From Chloroflexota bacterium (lineage in GTDB: Bacteria; Chloroflexota; UBA6077; JACCZL01): 64,000 bases of DNA. The notes under the pieces were generated by a model. That model did no database searches, was not told the DNA's origin, and saw only the letters and a list, made by a program, of their open reading frames with translations. Position numbers and translations under genes: made by a program. The stretch lies in NCBI GenBank assembly GCA_020850535.1, contig JADZEM010000166.1, positions 34,530 to 98,529 on the forward strand, read 5' to 3'. This document shows, one piece after another, positions 45,569-55,152 of the stretch. Each line of letters starts with the position of its first letter. The stretch's first letter is position 1.

Positions 45569-47482
45569 ATGGCGATGAAGCAGGTTGCGGCGGTTGTCGC
45601 AGGGACTGGCGGGGCACACACTCGGCTCGCGGCCGAGGCCCTTCGCAAGACCGGTGAGGTCGCCGGTCTCAAGATCGCCGTCGAGGTGCAGGAGCCTTCC
45701 GGCGTCAAGGACGTCCTGCCCGCCCAGGCCATCGCAGACGCCGACGTCGTGCTCCTGGCATCCGATCTCTCGCTCGACACTAGCCGGTTCGCCGGCAAGA
45801 CGCTCTACCGCACGCGCACCAGCGAGGCGATTCGCCACACCCAGACCGTCCTCGACGCGGCCCTGGGCAACGACGGCGGCGTGGGCACGCTGGCTCGGCC
45901 AGCCGCATCGTCCGCGCCAGCCGTCGCCACGGTCGCCGCCCCCGCGCCGGCGCCCGCCCGCCCGCCAGCCCCGGTGGCTCCGCTGACGAACGGCAGCGCG
46001 CCGGCGTCTGCTGCCGCCCCCGCTCCGGCCGCCCAGAAGCGGATCGTGGCGATCACCTCCTGCCCCACGGGCATCGCACACACGTTCATGGCGGCTGAGG
46101 CGCTCCAGAAGGCCGCCACCCGGCTCGGCCACATCATCAAGGTCGAGACGCAGGGCTCGGTCGGCGCGCAGAACACCCTGACGGCCGCCGAGATCGCCGC
46201 CGCCGACGTGGTCATCATCGCCGCCGACACGAAGGTTGACCTGAGCCGCTTCGGCGGCAAGCCGGTCGCGATGGCCTCGACCAAGGAGGCGATCCACGAT
46301 GGCGCGGCGGTCGTCATGTCCGCCCTCAGCCAGCCGGCCCCGTCCGCTGCCGCGTCTGGCCCCCTGGCCGCCGGCAGCCTCGCCGAGACGGTCGAGCGGG
46401 AGAAGGCCCAGCGCTCCAGCCAGCGGACTGGCCCCTACAAGCACCTGATGACCGGCGTCTCCTACATGCTCCCGGTCGTGGTGGCGGGCGGCCTCTGTAT
46501 CGCCCTGGCGTTCGCGGTCGGCGGCATCTACGCCGGCGATGAGCAGGGCACGCTCGGCGCGGCCCTGATGCAGATCGGCGGCAAGACGGCGTTCGGCCTG
46601 ATCGTGGCGATCCTCTCGGCGTTTATCGCCTACAGCATCGCGGACCGCCCGGGCATCGCCCCCGGCCTCGTCGGCGGCATGCTGGCGCAGTCGCTTGGCG
46701 CAGGCTTCCTCGGCGGCATCGTCTCGGGCTTCCTGGCAGGCTACTTCACGCAGTGGCTGGCCCGCTCCATCAAGCTGCCGCGCAACCTGGAAGGGTTGAA
46801 GCCGGTCCTGATCCTGCCGCTGATCTCCACGCTGGTGGTCGGCCTGCTGATGATCTACGTCATCGCCCCGCCCGTGCAGGTGGTGCTGAATGCGCTGACC
46901 GGCTGGCTCAAGGCGATGCAGGGCGCCAATGCGCTGTTGCTCGGCGTGCTCCTCGGTGCGATGATGGCCTTCGACATGGGCGGCCCGGTCAACAAGGCGT
47001 CGTACACGTTCGCGGTCGGCCTGCTGGCCAGCCAGATCTACACTCCGATGGCTGCCGTGATGGCTGCCGGCATGACCCCGCCGCTCGGGCTGGCGCTGGC
47101 CGCCTTCCTGTTCAAGAATCGGTTTGACGAGGAGGAGCGTGAGGCCGAGGGTGCGGCGGCAGTCCTGGGGCTGGCCTTCATCACCGAAGGCGCGATCCCG
47201 TTCGCGGCCAAGGACCCGCTGCGGGTGCTCCCCTCGCTGATGCTCGGCTCGGCAGTCGCGGGCGGCCTCTCGATGCTCTGGGGCATCCAGCTGCTGGTCC
47301 CGCACGGCGGCGTCTTCTCAATGCTGATCCCGGGGGCGGTCACCAGCCCCGTGCTCTATCTGGTCGCGATTCTTGCAGGCTCACTGGTGACGACTGGGGC
47401 GCTGTTCATCCTGAAGCGCCCGCTCAACGCGAACACCCAGCCGGCGACGGCGACGGCGCCGGCAGAGGCGGCGGTGGCCTGA
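45569..47482 (+). CDS. fruA: PTS fructose transporter subunit IIBC
   Basis: A 637-residue fructose permease. Residues 1-105 are an EIIB' domain that lacks the phosphate-accepting cysteine (AGTGGAHTRLAAEAL in its place); an Ala/Pro linker follows; the active EIIB has Cys165 in AITSCPTGIAHTFMAAEAL; residues about 285-620 form the EIIC channel with GVSYMLPVVVAGGL and NKASYTFAVGLL. E. coli FruA has the same duplicated EIIB. The start is supported by GGGAGGAG. The stop overlaps the next start as TGATG. Confidence 0.96.
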   Translation: MAMKQVAAVVAGTGGAHTRLAAEALRKTGEVAGLKIAVEVQEPSGVKDVLPAQAIADADVVLLASDLSLDTSRFAGKTLYRTRTSEAIRHTQTVLDAALGNDGGVGTLARPAASSAPAVATVAAPAPAPARPPAPVAPLTNGSAPASAAAPAPAAQKRIVAITSCPTGIAHTFMAAEALQKAATRLGHIIKVETQGSVGAQNTLTAAEIAAADVVIIAADTKVDLSRFGGKPVAMASTKEAIHDGAAVVMSALSQPAPSAAASGPLAAGSLAETVEREKAQRSSQRTGPYKHLMTGVSYMLPVVVAGGLCIALAFAVGGIYAGDEQGTLGAALMQIGGKTAFGLIVAILSAFIAYSIADRPGIAPGLVGGMLAQSLGAGFLGGIVSGFLAGYFTQWLARSIKLPRNLEGLKPVLILPLISTLVVGLLMIYVIAPPVQVVLNALTGWLKAMQGANALLLGVLLGAMMAFDMGGPVNKASYTFAVGLLASQIYTPMAAVMAAGMTPPLGLALAAFLFKNRFDEEEREAEGAAAVLGLAFITEGAIPFAAKDPLRVLPSLMLGSAVAGGLSMLWGIQLLVPHGGVFSMLIPGAVTSPVLYLVAILAGSLVTTGALFILKRPLNANTQPATATAPAEAAVA

Positions 47483-49995
47483 TGAGTGAGACGGCGCAGC
47501 GGTCAACCACCCTCCAGCTTGAAGCGTCCGATGTCCGACTGAACGTGCGGGTCGCCTCGCGGGAGGAAGCGATCCGCGAGGTGGCGGGGCTGCTGATTGC
47601 CAACGGCAAGGTCGCCCCGGGCTACGTCGAGAGCATGCTCGGGCGCGAGCAGCAGGCGAACACCTACCTCGGGCACGGCATCTCGATCCCGCACGGTATG
47701 CCCCAGGATCGAGAGCTGATCCGCCGGACCGGCATCGCCGTGCTTCAGGTGCCGGACGGCGTGACCTGGAACCCGGGCGAGCGCGTCCACCTCGTCGTCG
47801 GGATCGCGGCGCGCTCGGACGAGCATCTCCAGGTGCTGGCGAGCCTGACCGATGTGCTGGACGATCCGTCCCTGGTCGATCGTCTCGCGACTACCAACGA
47901 CGCGGGCGAGATCGTCGCCAGCCTGAATCGGCGCACCAGCCTCGGCTCGGCCGGGTTGGGCGACGAGTTCGCCGAGGCCCCGTTCGTGGACGTGACCATC
48001 GTCGGCTCGGGGGGGCTGCACGCCCGCCCGGCCACGATGCTGGTGGAGGTGGCCGGCCGCTTCGCCTCCGAGATCCGGGTCCAGCAGGCCGGCCGCGAGG
48101 CGAACGCCAAGGCGCTGGCCTCGATCCTCAAGCTCGGGGTCGAGGGCGGCCAGACCGTCCGGCTGCTGGCGCTCGGCCCGGATGCCGACGCCGCGCTGGC
48201 GGCCCTGCGCGAGGCCGTCGAGAGCGGCCTGGGCGAGGGCGAGGCGCACGATGCTGCCGTCACCTCGGAGGGGCCGTCCTGGCTGCCGGTCTCGACGGCG
48301 CGCGCCATCATGGGCGTGGCGGCATCGCCGGGGCTGGCGATTGGCCCGGTCTTCCAGTTCAAGCGCGCCCGGCTGGTGGTCGAGGATCGCCCGCGCGAGC
48401 GCGACGAGGAGAAGCTGCGGCTGCGCGAGGCGCTGGAGACGGCCCGCGAACAGCTTGACGTGATCCACGAGCAGGTGAAGTCCCGCGCTGGCAGCAACGA
48501 GGCCGCGATCTTCCGCGCCCACCAGGCGATGCTGGCCGATCCGGACCTGCTGGACGACGTCTACGCCCGCATCGAGGACGGCCACAGCGCGGCGTGGTCC
48601 TGGCAGCGCACGGTCGAGACGCGCGTGTCCGACGTGCAGCAGATCGGGAACGCGACGCTGGCTGGCCGCGCCGCCGACCTTCACGATGTCGGGCAGCGCG
48701 TCCTGCGCGTGCTGGCCGGCACCGAGGAGGGTGAGCCGAGCCTGCCGAGTTCGCCTGCGATCCTGGTCGCCGAGAACCTCTCGCCCTCGGACACGGCCAA
48801 GCTCGATCCGAACCTGATCCTCGGGCTCTGCACGGTGCTCGGCGGCCCGACCGCCCACACCGCGATCATCGCGCGGTCGCTGGGCATCCCGGCGATTGTC
48901 GGGGCGGGGGCGGCGCTGCTGGAGCTGCCGGACGGCCAGACCACCATCGTGGACGGCTCGCTTGGCGCGCTCTACGTCTCCCCCAGCGAGGCCGATCTGG
49001 CGTCGGCGCGTGCGGCCCAGGCTGGCATCGCACAGCGTCGCGACCTCGAAAACGAGTCGCGGTTCGCGCCGGCCCTGCTGACGGACGGCCACCGCGTCGA
49101 GGTCGTTGCCAACCTCGGGCGGCCGTCCGAGGTCGAGCAGGCGTTGCAGGCTGGCGCGGAGGGCGTGGGCCTGCTGCGGACGGAATTGCTGTTCGTCGGG
49201 CGCTCGTCCGCGCCCACCGAAGAGGAACAGTACCAGGCCTACGCCGAGATGGCTCGCAACCTGAACGGCCTGCCGCTCATCATCCGCACGCTCGACATCG
49301 GCGGCGACAAGTCCGCTCCGTACATCACCGTCCCGGCTGAGGAGAACCCGTTCCTGGGCGTGCGTGGCATCCGCCTCTGCCTGCGGCGGCCGGACCTGTT
49401 CCGCACCCAGCTTCGGGCGATCTACCGCGCCTCGACGGCCGGCGACATCAAGATCATGTTCCCGATGGTCTCGACGCTCGAAGAGCTGCGCGAGGCCAAG
49501 GATTTTGCCGAGAGCGTCCGCCAGGAGATCGGCGTCCCGCCGGTCGAGATCGGGATGATGGTCGAGGTGCCGTCGGCTGCGCTGATGGCGGACGAGCTGG
49601 CCCCGGAAGTCGACTTCTTCTCGATTGGCACCAACGACCTCGCGCAGTACACCCTGGCTATCGACCGTCTCCACCCGACCCTCGGGTCGCAGGTCGATGG
49701 GCTGCACCCGGCCGTGCTGCGGCTGATCCAGCGAGTCGTCCAGGCTGGCGAGCCGGTCGGCACCTGGGTCGGCGTCTGCGGCGGCATCGCCGGCGAGCCG
49801 CTCGGCGCGCTGATCCTGACCGGCCTCGGCGTGGCCGAGCTGAGCATGAGCATCCCGAGCGTCGCGGCCGTCAAGGCCCGCCTGCGGCAGGTCTCGCGGG
49901 CGGATACCCGCATGCTTGCCGAGCGTGCCCTGCGCTGCTCGTCGGCCGCCGAGGTGCGAGCGCTCGGTCGCAGTGGCGGATCGGGGGGCGAGTGA
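47482..49995 (+). CDS. fruB: Fused fructose PTS phosphotransferase EIIA-HPr-EI (multiphosphoryl transfer protein)
   Basis: An 837-residue phosphate relay. EIIA(Fru) residues 8-150 with His71 in YLGHGISIPHGM; HPr residues 166-250 with His180 in GGLHARPATML; EI from about residue 275 with His459 in GGPTAHTAIIARSLGIPAIV and the PEP-binding C-terminal domain with IRTLDIGGDKSAPY and VGVCGGIAGEP. The HPr position equivalent to regulatory Ser46 is Ala (NAKALASILKLG), so control by HPr kinase is not expected. It carries phosphate from PEP to fruA without any separate ptsH or ptsI. Translationally coupled to both neighbours. Confidence 0.96.
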   Translation: MSETAQRSTTLQLEASDVRLNVRVASREEAIREVAGLLIANGKVAPGYVESMLGREQQANTYLGHGISIPHGMPQDRELIRRTGIAVLQVPDGVTWNPGERVHLVVGIAARSDEHLQVLASLTDVLDDPSLVDRLATTNDAGEIVASLNRRTSLGSAGLGDEFAEAPFVDVTIVGSGGLHARPATMLVEVAGRFASEIRVQQAGREANAKALASILKLGVEGGQTVRLLALGPDADAALAALREAVESGLGEGEAHDAAVTSEGPSWLPVSTARAIMGVAASPGLAIGPVFQFKRARLVVEDRPRERDEEKLRLREALETAREQLDVIHEQVKSRAGSNEAAIFRAHQAMLADPDLLDDVYARIEDGHSAAWSWQRTVETRVSDVQQIGNATLAGRAADLHDVGQRVLRVLAGTEEGEPSLPSSPAILVAENLSPSDTAKLDPNLILGLCTVLGGPTAHTAIIARSLGIPAIVGAGAALLELPDGQTTIVDGSLGALYVSPSEADLASARAAQAGIAQRRDLENESRFAPALLTDGHRVEVVANLGRPSEVEQALQAGAEGVGLLRTELLFVGRSSAPTEEEQYQAYAEMARNLNGLPLIIRTLDIGGDKSAPYITVPAEENPFLGVRGIRLCLRRPDLFRTQLRAIYRASTAGDIKIMFPMVSTLEELREAKDFAESVRQEIGVPPVEIGMMVEVPSAALMADELAPEVDFFSIGTNDLAQYTLAIDRLHPTLGSQVDGLHPAVLRLIQRVVQAGEPVGTWVGVCGGIAGEPLGALILTGLGVAELSMSIPSVAAVKARLRQVSRADTRMLAERALRCSSAAEVRALGRSGGSGGE

Positions 49996-50993
49996 TGAAC
50001 GCACCGGACCGCGCCGCTGCTGTCTTCGACGTCGTGACCGTGACGCTCAACCCGGCCATCGACGAGACGGTGACGATCACCAACTTCGAGGCAGGCGCCG
50101 TCAACCGCGTCGAGCAGGTGCGGATGGGGCCGGGCGGCAAGGGCGTCAACGTCGCGGCGACGCTGGCCGCCCTCGGCCTGCGGGTCGGCGTGAGCGGCTT
50201 CCTCGGCCGTGAGAACGCCGTCCCGTTCGAGTCGCTGTTCGCGCGGCTCGGCATCGAGGATCAGTTTGTGCGGATCGAGGGGCAGACCCGCGTCGGCATC
50301 AAGATCGTCGATCCGGCCCGCCAGCAGACGACGGACGTGAACTTCCCCGGCCAGGCCCCCGAGCCGTCCGACCTGGCCGCCCTCCGCGAGAGGCTGGATG
50401 CCCTGAATGCCGGCTGGGTCGTGCTGGCGGGGAGCTTGCCGCCGGGCGTCCCGCCGCGCGTCTACGCCGACCTGATCGAGCAACTGCACGCGCGCGGCCG
50501 GCGCGTCGTGCTGGACACCAGCGGCGAGGCGTTGCGGCACGCCATCGCCGCCGGGCCAGACGTCATCAAGCCGAACGTCCACGAGCTTGAGGATCTGGTG
50601 GGCCATCCGCTGGCAGACCGTGCTGCCGTTGTCGCCGAGGCCCGCCGGCTGATCGCCGGTGGCATCGGGATGGTGGTGGTGTCGCTCGGGGCGGAGGGCG
50701 CGTGCTTCGTGACCGCCGACGAGGTGGTGGTCGCTCGTCCACCGTCCGTCACCGTCCAGAGCACGGTCGGCGGCGGCGATGCGCTGGTGGCCGGGATCGT
50801 GGCTTCGCGGGTGCGCGGCACGCCGCTGGCTGCGTGCGCTCAGTTCGCCACGGCGCTGGCGCTGGCACGGATCACCAGTACGGAGACCGGCCCGGTGGCA
50901 CTGTCCGCTGTGGACGCGTATCTGCCACGGGTGGCCGTTCAGCACGATCGGCCGGCCGCCACACCGGTTGAGCTGCCGGCGTCCGCCCCCTGA
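49995..50993 (+). CDS. fruK: 1-phosphofructokinase
   Basis: A 332-residue PfkB-family kinase phosphorylating fructose 1-phosphate to fructose 1,6-bisphosphate. The first signature is RMGPGGKGVNVAATLAALG, and the anion-hole/catalytic base motif is STVGGGDALVAGIVA (usually GAGD, here GGGD). LNPAIDETV at the N-terminus is typical of FruK and TagatosePK. It begins at an ATG overlapping the fruB stop by one base (TGATG). It completes the fructose uptake pathway. Confidence 0.95.
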   Translation: MNAPDRAAAVFDVVTVTLNPAIDETVTITNFEAGAVNRVEQVRMGPGGKGVNVAATLAALGLRVGVSGFLGRENAVPFESLFARLGIEDQFVRIEGQTRVGIKIVDPARQQTTDVNFPGQAPEPSDLAALRERLDALNAGWVVLAGSLPPGVPPRVYADLIEQLHARGRRVVLDTSGEALRHAIAAGPDVIKPNVHELEDLVGHPLADRAAVVAEARRLIAGGIGMVVVSLGAEGACFVTADEVVVARPPSVTVQSTVGGGDALVAGIVASRVRGTPLAACAQFATALALARITSTETGPVALSAVDAYLPRVAVQHDRPAATPVELPASAP

Positions 50994-51022
50994 CAACGAG
51001 TCCAGGCCGCTGCCAGAGACCT

Positions 51023-51061
51023 GCCCTGGGAGGGCGGACAAGCTGTCCGCGCGCCCAGGGC
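51023..51061 (+). terminator. Terminator of the fructose operon
   Basis: A two-level hairpin: outer GCCCTGGG/CCCAGGGC and inner GCGGACA/TGTCCGC around AGC, 29 bases after fruK. A second hairpin GATGCGGAC/GTCCGCATC follows at 51074-51101. Confidence 0.75.
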
Positions 51062-51101
51062 GCTCGCGTGCCTGATGCGGACAGTCGGCGTCGTCCGCAT
51101 C

Positions 51102-51485
51102 GAGGGTGCGGGCGTTCCGTCCCCAAAGTCACCTGCCGAATCGTTCTCGACTCGGAAAAATAGGTCGCGGAAAATGCGGGTGTGCGAGCGTTCCCCTGGT
51201 ATGCTTGGCTCGCTTCGTTCGTAGCATCCCGAGGATCGCTTTTCCTGCGCAGCCCCGGACAGTATCTTGCTTTGCTCATCATCGACGGCGAACAGCGGAA
51301 CGGTCGCCGCCAGGCGGCGATCATCCCCGGCCGGCTGACGCATCGGCTCCGCCAGGCAGAAGGACGCAGATTCCGCGTGGGCGGCTCTGTGGACGCCTGG
51401 GACGGTCGGGGCCGACGTGCATGTGCGTGGCGAGTGTTCACCGAGTTGGAGCTGTCCATCATGTCGCGAGCAAGAGGAGTTCTGC
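51102..51485. other. Intergenic region without a recognised gene
   Basis: About 380 bases leading to the desaturase gene. Open frames here lack protein-like composition. AT-richer patches such as CGGAAAAATAGG (51156-51167) are present; no clear promoter or riboswitch could be recognised. Confidence 0.45.
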
Positions 51486-52484
51486 GTGCCTGAAGAGAGG
51501 CCACAGTTTCGCGAGGATCGTGTAGCGATCCCGATCAGTCCCTGGGAAGAGGAGTTCGGCTGGCGCGTCGAGCAGGCGTTCTGGTCGTATTTCAACCGCT
51601 CGGAGGATCCAGAGGGCTGGAACCGCCGGTGGATCGTCGAGAAGGACGTGCCCTGGGACGACATCAAACGCGAGCCGCTCTCCGAAGACGCCGCGACGAT
51701 GATCGAATCGTTCTTCGCTGTCGAGAGCTATCTGCCCGACTTTGCCGAGAAGGGGCTGGGCTACTATCGTAAGATGGTCGGCCTGACCAACTCGCACATC
51801 AACTGGAGCTACGAGGAGCTGAAGCACGGGCGGACGCTTCAGTTGATTCTGGAGCGTTCCGGCGCCCGGACCGCGGACCAGACGCGCCGCTTCCGCCTGG
51901 ATCTCGCCAAGAACGCCTGGACGATGCCGTACCCGACGGCCCGCCAGATGCTGATCTACGCGTCGTTCCAGGAGAAGGAGACGCAGCGCAACTACGAGCT
52001 GCTGCGGGGCGTCCTTGCGGCCGGCGGCTCGTTCGGCGCGGGCCAGGGCCTGCGGATCATCGGTCGTGATGAGGCGTTCCACCACGCCTTTTACAAGGAC
52101 ATGGTCCGGATGCTCCTGGAATACGACGAAGTCGGGACGGCCCAGGATATCGAGGCGGTCGCCAAGAGCTTCCGGATGCCGGCCCAGCACCTGATGCCGA
52201 ACATGGAAGACCGCGTTCGCGTGATGGTCCGCAACAAGGTGTTCGGCAAGAAGCAGCTGATGAACGAGGCGATCAATCCGACGATCAAGGCGTTCGGGTT
52301 CCGCGACGCGGACGAGCTGGCGAGCGTCGCTTCGGCCCGTCCCAAGACCAACCCTGACCAGAAGCTGATCCTTGCGCCCGGCGAGGACGCCGCCGACGAC
52401 GACGACGAAGGAACGCCGACCCTGCTCGGCGCGGATGGCCGCCCGATCTTCAGCAACGGCGCCGGGAGCAACGACTCGCACTAA
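51486..52484 (+). CDS. Acyl-ACP desaturase (ferritin-like diiron)
   Basis: A 332-residue soluble diiron desaturase of the plant/mycobacterial DesA type. The two iron-binding helices carry SYEELKHGRTLQLI (EExxH) and IGRDEAFHHAFYKDM (DExxHH). ASFQEKETQRNYELL contributes another ligand. It introduces a double bond into acyl chains on ACP and so adjusts membrane fluidity. The last 45 residues are an acidic tail (GEDAADDDDEGT). The GTG start is supported by AAGAGGAG. Confidence 0.9.
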   Translation: MPEERPQFREDRVAIPISPWEEEFGWRVEQAFWSYFNRSEDPEGWNRRWIVEKDVPWDDIKREPLSEDAATMIESFFAVESYLPDFAEKGLGYYRKMVGLTNSHINWSYEELKHGRTLQLILERSGARTADQTRRFRLDLAKNAWTMPYPTARQMLIYASFQEKETQRNYELLRGVLAAGGSFGAGQGLRIIGRDEAFHHAFYKDMVRMLLEYDEVGTAQDIEAVAKSFRMPAQHLMPNMEDRVRVMVRNKVFGKKQLMNEAINPTIKAFGFRDADELASVASARPKTNPDQKLILAPGEDAADDDDEGTPTLLGADGRPIFSNGAGSNDSH

Positions 52485-52526
52485 TGGCCCGTCTGGCGTC
52501 AATCGCAGGGTTGCTCAGTGCCCGCC

Positions 52527-52772
52527 GTCATCCCGAGCGGAGTGACCCATTCGGCAGGCTCAGGGCAAGGCTTGCTCCCTCCATCGTCATCCCGAGCGGC
52601 GTGAGCGTGCGCCACCCCTCGTCATCCCGAGCGGCGTGAGCGTGCGAACGCAGTCGAGGGATCTTCCTGGATGCTGTTGCCGGCGACGGGGGAAGATCCC
52701 TTGTATGGTCGTGCCTCGCCGCGGTCGGGATGACGGAAGGGTGTGCTCGTGCCTCGCCGCGGTCGGGATGAC
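52527..52772. repeat. Intergenic palindromic repeat cluster (family C), copy 2
   Basis: GTCATCCCGAGCGG-type left arms occur three times (first at 52527) and CGCCGCGGTCGGGATGAC right arms twice, with GAGGGATCTTCC and GGAAGATCCC as the inner pair. The cluster looks like nested or tandem insertions of the same unit seen at 18515 and 54773. It fills the gap between convergent genes, so it may also terminate transcription. Confidence 0.85.
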
Positions 52773-52779
52773 GGACTCA

Positions 52780-53418
52780 TCACGTCCGTTGTGGTGCGGG
52801 CTGCCGCTTCGCCGGCGGCTTCACGCCCAGCACCTTGAACCAGAACCCCACGGACGGCCCCAGGCCGAGCGCAAACAGGATCGTGCCGATGCCGAGCGGC
52901 GCGCCGAGCAGCAGCCCGCCGACCGTCGCCCCGACCTCGATCCCGATGCGGACGGGGGACGCACCGCGCCCGGTCAGCCGCATCAAGGCGAGCATGAATC
53001 CGTCCCGTGGGCCAGCGCCAAGGCCGCCTCGGATGTAGACGGCGATCCCCAGGCCCGACGCAACCAGCGAGAGCAGCAGCATCAGGAGGCCCGACAGTCC
53101 CAGCTCCTGATGCGGGATGAACCCAGATGCCAGCAGCAGATCGGTGAACAGGCCGACCAGCACGGCGTTCATGATCGTAGCGAGGCCCGGCCGCACGCCG
53201 GCGGCCCAGGCTGCCAGCAGCATCACCAGGCCTACCACCTGACTGGCCTGCCCGAATGAGAGCGGCGTGTGCAAGGTCAACCCGAAGTGCAGCGCCTGCC
53301 AGGGCGAGAGACCGGAGCCGGACCGCAGGTTGAGCACCACGCCAACCGCGAAGACGAAGAGGCCGGTCGTGGTGACCAGGAGCCGGACCAGGAACCGGGC
53401 GAGCGCCCCGCGCGACAT
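52780..53418 (-). CDS. YczE/YitT-like integral membrane protein
   Basis: A 212-residue protein with about five membrane helices: FLVRLLVTTTGLFVFAVGVVL, VVGLVMLLAAWAAG, TIMNAVLVGLFTDLLLASG, LLMLLLSLVASGLGIAVYI and a final one near GTILFALGLG. The loop RSGSGLSPWQALHFGL and the GLGAGPRDGFM motif are hallmarks of the YczE family, of unknown function. An upstream TTG would add seven residues. It ends close to the family C repeat cluster. Confidence 0.85.
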   Translation of the reverse strand: MSRGALARFLVRLLVTTTGLFVFAVGVVLNLRSGSGLSPWQALHFGLTLHTPLSFGQASQVVGLVMLLAAWAAGVRPGLATIMNAVLVGLFTDLLLASGFIPHQELGLSGLLMLLLSLVASGLGIAVYIRGGLGAGPRDGFMLALMRLTGRGASPVRIGIEVGATVGGLLLGAPLGIGTILFALGLGPSVGFWFKVLGVKPPAKRQPAPQRT

Positions 53419-53626
53419 CCTCGCTCGCAACGACAGCAACTCAGCGCGACTCCGCTCGTTATCCTTACGTCGGGGAACCGTTCCCTGCCATCATGCATGG
53501 TAGCCGGGCGCGGGTGTCGCCCGCCGATGTATCCAGAGCAAGCCGGCTGACGTACCCCAGAGTGCTCCGGCCTGTGGCCGTCTGAGCGCCGAGTGTGGAA
53601 GCCAGGAGAGAAGGGACCAGAAAGCG

Positions 53627-54598
53627 ATGCCGAAGCGCGGATCACGCGAGTGGCTCAACCGGATGAGCGTTGGGCTCACCAGTGGAGCGCTCGCCCTCTC
53701 GGTGTTGAGCTGGGGGGGCGGCGCCCTGCCGGCGCCAGTCGCGCGGACGGTGCAAGCCGAAGATATCGACTGCTACAACGACAAGGATCTGTACGATCTG
53801 CCGGAGTGTGTTGAGCGGCGCGCGCTGGATCGCCGCTCGGGCAACCAGCAGAACGAGGCCCAGGGGGCCGGCGGCCAGCCCGCGGGCGGGGATCAGCAGC
53901 AGTCCAGCGGTGGCGGACAGCCGTCAGGTGGTGGGGACCAGCAGCAGACGAGCAGCGGCGGCGGGCAGCCGGCTGGTGGCGGTGACCAGCAGCAGGCCGG
54001 CGGCGGTCAGCCGGCCGGGGGTGGTCAGCAGCAGCCGCCTCAGCAGCAGGCGGCTGCCGAAGAGGAAGAGGACGGCGAGAAGCCCGAGCCGCCGCGCGGC
54101 CCCCTCAACGATCCGAAGGAAGCGATCCTGACGATCAAGGACGCCGGCAAGGAAGCGACGCAGTACATCTCCGACGAGGGCACCGACAAGTACGGCAAGT
54201 TTGCGCGGAACCGTTTCGAGCGCGACCGCTCTAACGGCGCCAGCGCGCTCGGCCCGAACGTCATCGACAACAAGGTCTGGGTCGCGAAGGATGTCGAGAC
54301 GGCCAAGGCGCTGTTCAAGGAGCAGGCCGCCATCAAGAACTTCCCGGAGCGGAAGGAAGGGGTCCAGGGCCCGGTCGAGAAGATCAAGCCGACCAAGTAC
54401 GGCGAGGAGTTCAACGTCGAGACCGGCTTCTACCAGGACGAGAAGATCTGGCATCACTACCGCTTCGTGATGCGAGTCGGGAACGTCGTCTCGGTCATCT
54501 ACCTGTTCGGCCGCGAAGAGTTCTTCCAGGATGAGAAGGACCGAGGCTGGACCGGCCAGGGAGACTGGTACACCTCGACGGTCTTCCACCGGATGTAG
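53627..54598 (+). CDS. Secreted Gln/Gly-rich protein of unknown function
   Basis: A 323-residue protein with a signal-like N-terminus (GLTSGALALSVLSWGGGALPAPVA). Residues about 75-145 are repeats of GGGQPAGGGDQQQ type, then an acidic stretch (EEEEDGEKPEPPRG). The C-terminal 160 residues form a compact mixed domain (YGKFARNRFERDRS, WVAKDVETAKALFKEQ, KYGEEFNVETGFYQ, HYRFVMRVGNVVSVIYLFG) without a family I recognise. The fold may bind lipid or another ligand, but that is a guess. GAGAAGGGA precedes the start; a strong terminator follows. Confidence 0.75.
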   Translation: MPKRGSREWLNRMSVGLTSGALALSVLSWGGGALPAPVARTVQAEDIDCYNDKDLYDLPECVERRALDRRSGNQQNEAQGAGGQPAGGDQQQSSGGGQPSGGGDQQQTSSGGGQPAGGGDQQQAGGGQPAGGGQQQPPQQQAAAEEEEDGEKPEPPRGPLNDPKEAILTIKDAGKEATQYISDEGTDKYGKFARNRFERDRSNGASALGPNVIDNKVWVAKDVETAKALFKEQAAIKNFPERKEGVQGPVEKIKPTKYGEEFNVETGFYQDEKIWHHYRFVMRVGNVVSVIYLFGREEFFQDEKDRGWTGQGDWYTSTVFHRM

Positions 54599-54646
54599 GC
54601 CGCGGAATCCCCGCTCCTCCTGGGAGCGGGCAGGGGTCAGCGCTGA

Positions 54647-54682
54647 GACGCCCCGGTCACGCGCCCGCGTGACCGGGGCGTC
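54647..54682 (+). terminator. Intrinsic terminator
   Basis: Arms GACGCCCCGGTCACGC and its complement form a 16-base stem with loop GCCC, followed by TTGTTG. It lies 48 bases after the stop of the Gln/Gly-rich protein gene. Confidence 0.85.
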
Positions 54683-54772
54683 TTGTTGCGTCGGTCCCAA
54701 CCAAAGCTACGATGGAATCCACGTAGCAGACGTCCGAGACTACTACGTTGCCAAGCCGGATGTGACGGGTGT

Positions 54773-54898
54773 GTCATCCCGACCCCATTCGGCAAGCTCA
54801 GGGCAAGCTACGCGAGGAACGAGCGGAGCGGAGGGATCTTCCTCGCAGGGGTGTCCAGGGGAAGATCCCTCGACTACGCTCGCTCCGCTCGGGATGAC
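54773..54898. repeat. Intergenic palindromic repeat (family C), copy 3
   Basis: Begins GTCATCCCGACCCCATTCGG, inner pair GAGGGATCTTCC/GGGAAGATCCCTC, ends CGCTCCGCTCGGGATGAC. It lies 37 bases before a MITE-like element. Confidence 0.8.
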
Positions 54899-54935
54899 GG
54901 GTGCGACGCTGCCTTCTGCGTGGTGGAGTACTACC

Positions 54936-55152
54936 CAGGGCGATTGCATGTTGATGTCGTCGTGTCGCCTCGTCGGGGCTTGAAAGCCCCGCCTACCATC
55001 CTGCAGTCGCTGCACGACGCTCCCGGCTCACCTGTCCCTGCCGTTCCCGACGGCCGTCGCGCAGCGACGGTGTGACTGTAGGCGGGGACTTCAGTCCCCG
55101 ACCGCCCGTTCCATGATGCTCCGGGTACACCAGCGAACATGCAATTGCCCTG
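54936..55152. mobile_element. MITE-like element, full-length copy 3 with flanking direct repeats
   Basis: The left end is CAGGGCGATTGCATGTTGA and the right end CGAACATGCAATTGCCCTG. Its core halves are exchanged relative to the 11004 copy (GGGGCTTGAAAGCCCC first, GGGGACTTCAGTCCCC second), so it is in the opposite orientation. GTACTACC occurs immediately left (54928-54935) and, after two bases, right (55155-55162), a candidate 8-base target duplication. No coding capacity. Confidence 0.85.
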
